From: Streptomyces californicus
GTDB lineage: Bacteria; Actinomycetota; Actinomycetes; Streptomycetales; Streptomycetaceae
DNA length: 64,000 nt
Reading direction: 5' to 3'
NCBI RefSeq assembly: GCF_000717645.1
Contig: NZ_JNZZ01000030.1
Location: forward strand, 5,860 to 69,859
The notes below the pieces were generated by a model, which was not told the DNA's origin, did no database searches, and was given only the letters and a program-made list of their open reading frames with translations. The position numbers were made by a program, and so were the translations under genes. Positions 58,120-64,000 of this stretch are shown one piece after another. Numbering within the stretch: the stretch's first letter is position 1; the number at the start of each line of letters is the position of its first letter.

Positions 58120-58726
58120 GGTCGTCCGCCGACGCCACGTCCTTCACCTGGACGTAGCCCAGGTGCGGGGCGAGCACCGCGTGGCTGGCCACGGGCTCCT
58201 CACCGGCGAGCCAGGTGTGCAGGACGTCCCAGATCGCGCCGACCCGGGGGTGCCCCACCGTGGCGACGACCCGGGCCGCGTCGACGCCCGCGCGGTGCGA
58301 GTCATGGGTCTCCAGCAGGATGCTCACGCCCAGGTCGGCGGCGGCCGGAGCCGCCGCCCCGAGCCGCCTGGCCGCCGTCGCGTCGGCGGCGTCCTGGTCC
58401 TGTTCACCGCCGCCGGGGAAGACCCGGACGTACGAGGCGCCCAGGTCCCGGGCGAGCTTCAGCAGCTCGGACAGCTCCGCGAGGACCGGCTCGTCCTCCC
58501 CCTCGGCGGCCACCCGGACATACCCGGCCAGGGCCACGATCTCCACCCCGGCGGCCTTGAACGCCTCCACCACGTCGGCCCGCTCCAGCGAGGAGAGCCC
58601 CAGGTGGACGGGCTCCTCGGGGTGGACGCGCAACTCCACCCCCTGGTAGCCGTTCCCGGCGGCGAGCCGGACGACCTCGGCGACCGGAACCCCCGGCACC
58701 CCGAGCGTGGAGAAAGCGAGCTTCAT
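57938..58726 (-). CDS. Sugar phosphate isomerase/epimerase family TIM-barrel protein
   Basis: 262 residues, AP endonuclease family 2 (xylose isomerase-like) barrel. It begins MKLAFSTLGVPG. Metal-ligand segments are visible: GVELRVHPEEP (Glu), ILLETHDSH (Glu, His), GAIWDVLHTW (Asp, His), VQVKD (Asp) and WVCWEYEKRW (Glu). The exact sugar or inositol derivative is unknown. Its last ~60 codons overlap the tail of the convergent EamA gene. ATG start. Confidence 0.87.
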   Translation of the reverse strand: MKLAFSTLGVPGVPVAEVVRLAAGNGYQGVELRVHPEEPVHLGLSSLERADVVEAFKAAGVEIVALAGYVRVAAEGEDEPVLAELSELLKLARDLGASYVRVFPGGGEQDQDAADATAARRLGAAAPAAADLGVSILLETHDSHRAGVDAARVVATVGHPRVGAIWDVLHTWLAGEEPVASHAVLAPHLGYVQVKDVASADDLTPLPLGSGVLPLDRCVDRLDPQTWVCWEYEKRWHPDATELPGLLGAGREHLLRIGAPKQ

Positions 58727-58883
58727 CGTGCGTGTCCTTCCTTCGTGCCGACGCCCCGCTCCTGCCCGGCGGGCCCGTGGCTACTCCCGTACGGGCACCG
58801 GTCCGGCCCCGCCCGGAAGCGCCGAACGGAACCCGGGACGCCCTCGCCGGGGAGCGTACGGCGCGCGTACGGCGCGGCCCGCC

Positions 58884-59510
58884 TCAGCCGACGCCGCGCA
58901 GCAGCCGCTCCAGGCTACCGAGCAGCCGCAGCGCGTCCTCGCGCCGCGCCCCCTCCAGGGCCGGCCCGCCGAACACGGCGTGCTCCTCGGCCTCCCGCAC
59001 CCGCTCGGGGGTGATCACGCGGAGCGCGGCGGCAGCCTGCCGGGCGAACATCGCGAGCAGATCCAGCTCGCGCACCCCCGACCGGGCCTGCGGGGAGGGG
59101 TCAAGCACCTCCAGGACGCCCAGCACGCGGGCGTCGCTGATGAGCGGGGCGGCCATCAGCGAGTTCGGAACGTACGCGGTCGACTCCGCCAGCGAGCGGT
59201 CGAAGGACGGGTCGTCGCTCAGGTCGTCCACCACCATCGGCTCGCCGGAGGTCGCGACCCAGCCGGCGATCCCCCGCCCCGCCGGGAAGCGGCGGCCCAC
59301 GAGGAACTCCTCGCCCTGCCCGGAGACCGCCTGGAAGACCAGCTCGTCCGCCTCCTCGTCGAGCAGGAAGACCGAGCTGGCCTCGGCCCCGAAGATGGCG
59401 CGGGCCACGTCGACCACCGACTGGAGCAGCTCGCCCCGAGAGGCGTCCGCGACCGGGGCGGCGGTGGGGGAGAGGGAGGAGGACAGGGCGGAATCAGTTC
59501 TCGGAGTCAT
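58884..59510 (-). CDS. GAF-domain sensor protein, third gene of the cyclase/protease unit
   Basis: 208 residues. A GAF domain spans about 25-165: LLQSVVDVARAIFGAEASSVFLLDEEADELVF, FPAGRGIAGWVATSGEPMVVDDL, and SLMAAPLISDARVLGVLEVLDP. A C-terminal helical tail (about 170-208) follows, with no kinase, phosphatase or DNA-binding module. The GIAGWVA stretch is typical of GAF domains binding small ligands or nucleotides. The ATG at 59510 lies 17 bp inside the subtilase gene, so the two are coupled. It may sense a cyclic nucleotide made by the cyclase; this is inference. Confidence 0.87.
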   Translation of the reverse strand: MTPRTDSALSSSLSPTAAPVADASRGELLQSVVDVARAIFGAEASSVFLLDEEADELVFQAVSGQGEEFLVGRRFPAGRGIAGWVATSGEPMVVDDLSDDPSFDRSLAESTAYVPNSLMAAPLISDARVLGVLEVLDPSPQARSGVRELDLLAMFARQAAAALRVITPERVREAEEHAVFGGPALEGARREDALRLLGSLERLLRGVG

Positions 59511-60555
59511 CACGGATATCTCCTGCCGCAGTGGTAGGACGCGGCACGTGGCGCACATTGGCCGCGGACAGATAGAGGGCGTTCTTGAGCTGGAAGGCCG
59601 TCATCCGCGGGTGCGCGGACAGGACGCGGGCGCACAGCCCGGCGACGTACGGCGTGGCGAAGCTGTTCCCCGTGGTGCGGATGGTCCGGCCGCCGAGCCA
59701 GGGCACGGACACGTTCTGGCCCGGCCCGAAGAACTCCACCGGGGGGTCCGGGTTGTAGAGGTGCAGTTCGGGGTCGTCCTCCTGGTGGCTGCCCACCGAG
59801 ATCACCGAGGCGAACCGCCACGGGAAGCTCTCCACCGGGGTGTTGTGGGCGGAGGCGACGATCACCGTACGGGCGAAGTAGGCGCTGTCGGCCAGGTTGT
59901 GCAGCTCCTGCGCGAACCGGGTGCGGGTCGTGGACAGGCTGAGGTTGACGACGTCGAAGCGCTGCTCCACCGCCCAGCGCAGCCCGGCCATCAGGATGTC
60001 GCCGGTGCCGGAGAACCGTTCGCCGAGCACCCGCACGCTGTGGATCTCGCACTCCGGGGCGGTCCGCCGGACGATCCCCGCGCACGCCGTCCCGTGGCCG
60101 CAGGTGTCGCCGGTGGTGGTCGGCTCGACGGTGATCGCGCCGCTCTCCCCGTCCTTGACGACCACCCACGAACCGGCCAGCGGGCCGACCAGCGGATGGT
60201 CCCGCTCCACGCCCGAGTCCACGACGCAGACGCGGACGCCGCGCCCGGTGGCGGACCCGACCGGACGGCCGAGCGGAGGCCCGGCGTCCGCCAGCACCGG
60301 CACGTCGTCCGGCCCGCGCCCGCGCAGACTCCAGGTCAGCCCCTGCCCGGGGGCGGTGCGGGACGCGGCCGGGGCGGGAGGGGCCGCGCTCTCGGCTGTA
60401 CGGGCCCCGCTCGCGGTTGTACGGGTCGTGCCCTCAGCTGTACGGGTCCCGCCCCCGGTTGTACGGGTTCCGCTTCCGGTTGTACGGGTTTCGGCGGGGT
60501 CCGTCCGGGGGCGGCCCGGCCCCGTCCGTGCCCGTTCCGGTTCCGTGGTAGTCAT
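59494..60555 (-). CDS. Cytoplasmic subtilisin-like serine protease (S8) with heptad-repeat N-terminus
   Basis: 353 residues. The catalytic triad is intact: Asp113 (VVDSGVERDHP), His154 (GHGTACAGI), Ser298 (GNSFATPYVAGL), with oxyanion Asn near 238 (ASAHN). There is no signal peptide and no propeptide-inhibitor-like domain, so it stays in the cell. The first ~65 residues are five Arg-Thr-rich heptads (RTTGSGT, RTTGGGT, RTAEGTT...) encoded by a 21-bp repeat. Its ATG overlaps the cyclase stop by 4 bp (ATGA) and its end overlaps the GAF gene, so it works in one unit with both. An intracellular regulated protease is likely; the target is unknown. Confidence 0.9.
   Translation of the reverse strand: MTTTEPERARTGPGRPRTDPAETRTTGSGTRTTGGGTRTAEGTTRTTASGARTAESAAPPAPAASRTAPGQGLTWSLRGRGPDDVPVLADAGPPLGRPVGSATGRGVRVCVVDSGVERDHPLVGPLAGSWVVVKDGESGAITVEPTTTGDTCGHGTACAGIVRRTAPECEIHSVRVLGERFSGTGDILMAGLRWAVEQRFDVVNLSLSTTRTRFAQELHNLADSAYFARTVIVASAHNTPVESFPWRFASVISVGSHQEDDPELHLYNPDPPVEFFGPGQNVSVPWLGGRTIRTTGNSFATPYVAGLCARVLSAHPRMTAFQLKNALYLSAANVRHVPRPTTAAGDIRDDSEN
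60390..60495. repeat. 21-bp minisatellite in the subtilase gene
   Basis: The core TGTACGGG recurs exactly every 21 bp at 60397, 60418, 60439, 60460 and 60481. The period is seven codons, so copy number can change in frame; it encodes the Arg-Thr heptads of the protease N-terminus. Confidence 0.9.
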
Positions 60556-63500
60556 CGACCGGCTCCTCTCCTCGTCGTGACCGGCGGCCGGGCCGGGTCC
60601 GCGAGGAACCCGGCGGCCCGGTGCGCCCCCGGCAGATGGCCCTTGCCCGTGTAGTGCGCCTCGGCGGCCCGCGCCGACGCCTCGGCCTCCGGCAGCCGGC
60701 CCAGCGCGGCGAGCGTGTGCGCCCGGTCCAGCTCGGCCGCCGCCTGCACCAGCGGCGAATCGGTGAGCAGCGAGGCCCGGACCGTCTGCTCCGCGAGGCC
60801 GGCCGCCTCGCCGGGCCGGTCCGGCGCCGCCAGCCGGGCCCTCATCCCCGCCAGGTCCACCGCGTCGGCGCGGCTCAGCCCCGAGGTGTCCCCGACGCCG
60901 GCCAGCCGGGCCGCCGCCCGGCCGGGCCGGCCCTCGTCCAGCTCCAGCCGGGCCGCGTCCAGGGCCACCGCCGTCCGCATCCCGGCGGCTCCGGTGCGGC
61001 GGGCCGCCGCGTCCGCCCGGTCGAGCAGCTCCAGCGCGGCGGCGCTGTGGCCGCTCAGCGCCGCCACCGTCGCCCGGAACACCGGCAGGAACACCTCCGC
61101 CTCGGCGAACCCCAGCTTCCCGGCCAGCCGTTCCGCCTCGGCCAGGCAGCCGTACGCGTCCTCCGTCCGGCCCTGGAGCGCGTACAGCACCGCCAGCGGG
61201 CAGTTGAGCGTGACCCGGACCGTGGGCCGACCCGCGCCGTGCGCCGCCAGCAGGGTCCGGCAGCGGATCACCGCCGCTGGCACCGGGACGGGCCCGCGCC
61301 ACAGGGAGATGCCGATCGCGCCGAGCGCCCCGGCCCGTTCCGGTTCCGCCCCGGCCAGCACCGCGTGCTCCAGGGCCCGCGCCTGGTCCCGCTCCGCCTC
61401 CTCGTGCCGGCCGGACCGCTGGAACTGCTGGGCGAGCCGCAAGTGGGCCCGGGCCCGGCCCACCGAGTCCCCGGCCGCCTCGAACACCGGGAGGACGGTG
61501 CGGGCCACCGCGGCGGGGCCCGGCCCGGGGCCGCCCGGGTCGAGCACCGAGAGCGCCAGCCGGGCGTGCGCCGCCTCCACCTCGTCGGCCCCCAGGTCCC
61601 GTACGGACCGCAGCAGTTCGGCCCCCTCGGCGATCCGGCCGAGCGCCACCCGTACCTCGCCCAGCCGCCGTGTCGCCTCCGGTTCGCCGGGGCACAGGTC
61701 CACCGCCCGCTCCAGCAGGCCGTGCGCCCAGTGCAGGTCGGACCGGGCGGCGGCCTGCGCCCCGGCCCGGCCCAGCGCGGCGGCGGCCCGCTCGCGCAGC
61801 CGTCGCGCCCGGTCGTCCAGCAGCCCCAGCTCGGCCCGGTAGCGGTAGGCGCGCTCCAGATGGCCGCCGACCGCGCCGTCGCCGCCGCGCAGCACGCTCG
61901 GCAACTCGGCGGCCCACGCGTGGCGTTCGGCCTTGGACCGCTTGGAGAGCGAGGCGTAGGCGACCTCGTGCACCAGTCCGCTGCTGAACCGGTAGGCCGC
62001 CTCGTCCACCCCGCTTCCGAGCGGGCCCGACTCCACCAGGCGGCGGCTGCCCAGCAGCTCCAACGCCGTCTCGAACGAACGCTGTGGGGCGGGGCCCGTG
62101 CCGGTGGATCCGGCGGTCGCCTCTCCCGCGCCGCCCGTACGGTGCTCACCGGTCCGTACGGACTGCTCCAGCCGGGCCAGCTCCCGCGCGGTGAACTCCC
62201 GACCGATCACCGCCGCCAGATCCACCACCTCGCGCTCGGTCCGGGCCAGCGCCCCGATCCGCGCGCCCAGGAGTGCCTGGAGCGTGGGCGGCAGCTCCTC
62301 GTCGCCGGTTCCTCCGGCCCGCTCCGTACGGTCGCCGACCAGGAGCTGCTCCAGATAGAGCGGGTTGCCCCCGGCCCGCGCCAGAAGGCCTCCCTCGTAC
62401 GTGAGTTGAGGTGCGGAGCGGGTTCGGTGGGCGGCGTCCGCCGGGTCCGGGCCGCCGTCCGGGCCGACCAGGGCGGCGGCGAGCCGGGCCGCCTCCTCGT
62501 GCGAGAGGCCGGTGAGCTGGAGCCGCCCCGCGCCCGGCGGGAGCCCCTCGTCCCCGGAGGCCCGGCCGCTCTCCTCGGGGCCGTCCGGCCGTCCCGCGCA
62601 GAGCACCAGGACACCGGGGCACCCCGCACCGTCCGTCAGCCGGCGCACGGTGCGGACCAGCAGCGGGGCCGCCGCGTGCCAGTCGTCCAGCACCAGCACG
62701 ACCGGGCGGCGGCGGGCCGCCCGTTCCAGGACCGAGGTCAGGGCCGCGCACATGTCCTCGAACGGCGCGTTCGGCGTACCGTCGCGCAGCAAGCCCTCGG
62801 AGAGCAGGGTCATCGCGTCGTCCACGGCCAGTCCCTCGGCCGCCGGTCGCCCGGCCTCTGTCCCGGCCCCCGGACCGCCCTCGTCGGCGGCGCCGACGCC
62901 GGTCGCGGTCATCAGCGACCGCACCGCGTCGGCCAGCGGGGCGAGGGTGCCGTGGTCCCCGTAGCTGCGGCACCGCCCCGCCCCGTACACCAGCGCTCCG
63001 GACGCCGACCGCTGTGCCAGCCACTCCCGTACGAGCCGGGTCTTGCCGATGCCCGCCTCGCCGGTGACCCGCAGCAGCTCGGCCGCGCCCCCGCGCACGG
63101 CCTCCTCCAGTGCGGCGTCCAGGGCCCGCCGCTCGCCCGCGCGCCCGACGAACGGCACGTCGAAGCGGCGCAGCAGCTCGGGGTCGTCCGCGCCGACGGC
63201 GAGCAGCCGGTACGCCTCCACGCTGTCCCGCTTGCCCTTCAGCCGCAGCGGCCCGGTGGGCTCGGCGCTCACCGTGGGACCGGCGGCGAGCAACGTCTGC
63301 GGGCCGATCAGGATCTCCCCCCGGCCCGCGTTCTGCTCCAGCCGGGCGGCGATGTTGACGGTCTCCCCGGAGACCAGGGCCTGCCGGGCGGTCCGGTCCG
63401 AACCCGCCACCACCTGACCGGTGTTGATCCCGATCCGGGTGGCCAGCTCGATGCCCAGCGTGGCGTTCAGCTCCTCGTTCAGCCGGGCCAGGGCGCGCCG

Positions 63501-63881
63501 CATCCCGAGCGCCGCCGCCAGCGCCCGCCGGGCGTCGTCGTCCCGGACCACCGGAACGCCGAACACGGCCATCACCGCGTCCCCGATGAACTTCTCCGGC
63601 GTGCCGCCGCGCGCCGTGATCTCCGCGCTCATCGCCTCGAAGTACCGCAGCGTCACGGCCCGCAGGGTCTCCGGGTCGAGCACGCCGGACAGGGCGGTGG
63701 AGCCCACCAGATCGCAGAAGAGCACGGTCACGGGCTTGCGTTCGTCCGCCGGCGGGGGCGCGGCGGGGGCGGGGACCGGGGCGGCGGTCGCGGCGGTTCC
63801 GGCGGCTGCGCACGGTGTCCCGCAGGACGAGCAGAACCGGGCCGTGGGCGGCAGATCCTGCTGGCACGAGAGGCAGTTCAT
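60552..63881 (-). CDS. Zinc-ribbon/class III nucleotide cyclase/AAA ATPase/TPR protein
   Basis: 1109 residues. A CxxC...CxxC zinc ribbon (Cys3, Cys6, Cys17, Cys20) and a Pro/Ala linker lead to a class III cyclase domain (about 48-230). The metal-binding Asp57 (FCDLVGST) and Asp101 (FIGDAVMAVFG), the substrate-type Lys97, and VNIAARLE with the transition-state Asn and Arg are all present, so it should be active. An AAA/STAND-type ATPase follows (about 240-640; Walker A GEAGIGKTR, Walker B LVLDDWH). The last ~430 residues are Ala/Leu-rich helical TPR-like repeats. Soluble. First gene of the three-gene unit. cAMP is likelier than cGMP from the Lys, but not certain. Confidence 0.9.
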   Translation of the reverse strand: MNCLSCQQDLPPTARFCSSCGTPCAAAGTAATAAPVPAPAAPPPADERKPVTVLFCDLVGSTALSGVLDPETLRAVTLRYFEAMSAEITARGGTPEKFIGDAVMAVFGVPVVRDDDARRALAAALGMRRALARLNEELNATLGIELATRIGINTGQVVAGSDRTARQALVSGETVNIAARLEQNAGRGEILIGPQTLLAAGPTVSAEPTGPLRLKGKRDSVEAYRLLAVGADDPELLRRFDVPFVGRAGERRALDAALEEAVRGGAAELLRVTGEAGIGKTRLVREWLAQRSASGALVYGAGRCRSYGDHGTLAPLADAVRSLMTATGVGAADEGGPGAGTEAGRPAAEGLAVDDAMTLLSEGLLRDGTPNAPFEDMCAALTSVLERAARRRPVVLVLDDWHAAAPLLVRTVRRLTDGAGCPGVLVLCAGRPDGPEESGRASGDEGLPPGAGRLQLTGLSHEEAARLAAALVGPDGGPDPADAAHRTRSAPQLTYEGGLLARAGGNPLYLEQLLVGDRTERAGGTGDEELPPTLQALLGARIGALARTEREVVDLAAVIGREFTARELARLEQSVRTGEHRTGGAGEATAGSTGTGPAPQRSFETALELLGSRRLVESGPLGSGVDEAAYRFSSGLVHEVAYASLSKRSKAERHAWAAELPSVLRGGDGAVGGHLERAYRYRAELGLLDDRARRLRERAAAALGRAGAQAAARSDLHWAHGLLERAVDLCPGEPEATRRLGEVRVALGRIAEGAELLRSVRDLGADEVEAAHARLALSVLDPGGPGPGPAAVARTVLPVFEAAGDSVGRARAHLRLAQQFQRSGRHEEAERDQARALEHAVLAGAEPERAGALGAIGISLWRGPVPVPAAVIRCRTLLAAHGAGRPTVRVTLNCPLAVLYALQGRTEDAYGCLAEAERLAGKLGFAEAEVFLPVFRATVAALSGHSAAALELLDRADAAARRTGAAGMRTAVALDAARLELDEGRPGRAAARLAGVGDTSGLSRADAVDLAGMRARLAAPDRPGEAAGLAEQTVRASLLTDSPLVQAAAELDRAHTLAALGRLPEAEASARAAEAHYTGKGHLPGAHRAAGFLADPARPPVTTRRGAGR

Positions 63882-64000
63882 GGCGGGTCCTTCTCTCCCG
63901 TAGGCCGTGCGGTCGGGGGTTGGCGGGGCGCGGGTCGCGCGGGTCGCGGCCGGGCGTGGAGCGGTGCGGGGAGGGCGTGGCGGCGGGGGCGCGGAGGGGG

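Noticed and set aside
63882..64000. Further gene at the right edge
   Set aside because: Only GC-rich upstream sequence of the cyclase gene is visible; no frame with recognisable coding character.

Overview
This 64 kb window is high-GC actinobacterial chromosome. Codon usage is strongly GC-biased at third positions, GTG and TTG starts are frequent, and gene order matches a Streptomyces core region. An AdpA of 405 residues followed directly by oligoribonuclease, a glmS paralogue, a desferrioxamine desABCD operon with desF, and a leucine-catabolic acc/hmgL/acyl-CoA dehydrogenase operon together point to Streptomyces, probably near the S. griseus group. I see no insertion sequence, prophage, CRISPR array or rRNA operon. 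The window reads as chromosome core with scattered accessory genes.

Layout. 1-5.8 kb: a 5'-truncated hypothetical with a PD-(D/E)XK-like signature; a secreted AA10 lytic polysaccharide monooxygenase behind a perfect DasR-type palindrome; tRNA-His; orn; the developmental regulator adpA with a 1 kb upstream region; and a universal stress protein. 5.9-9.1 kb: glmS and two uncharacterised genes. 9.2-15.4 kb: the iron-regulated desferrioxamine genes desD, desC, desB, desA (overlapping) and desF, each promoter carrying an iron box. 15.5-16.8 kb: an acetyltransferase and a DUF1707 protein. 17.0-23.5 kb: acyl-CoA dehydrogenase, HMG-CoA lyase and a biotin-dependent carboxylase (leucine degradation), divergent from their TetR regulator with two copies of its likely operator between them. 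23.7-32.2 kb: GOLPH3-like protein, NmrA/TetR divergent pair, phosphatase-like protein, cation efflux protein, thioesterase and acyl-CoA dehydrogenase, DUF5713, AraC and VOC genes.

32.3-48.3 kb: a UvrA paralogue without a UvrB-binding insert, a YciI-like protein next to a decayed DUF397 fragment, a hormone-sensitive-lipase-type hydrolase, a methyltransferase, an acetyltransferase, a PucR regulator facing an agmatinase-family/ThDP-enzyme operon, a HigBA-type toxin-antitoxin pair, and a fused heterodimer-type ABC exporter. 48.6-58.7 kb: small secreted protein, S37 tripeptidyl aminopeptidase, MFS exporter with divergent TetR and three operator copies, lipoprotein, GH3 N-acetylglucosaminidase, LysR/EamA divergent pair, sugar isomerase.

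58.9-63.9 kb holds the most unusual unit: three overlapping genes for a zinc-ribbon/class III cyclase/AAA/TPR protein, a cytoplasmic subtilisin-like protease with a heptad-repeat N-terminus, and a GAF-domain protein. It looks like a nucleotide-signalling protease module.

Two themes link separate genes. Chitin and aminosugar use connects the LPMO with its DasR site, GlmS and the GH3 enzyme. Developmental control connects adpA, which here has no TTA codon, with the LPMO, which has one.
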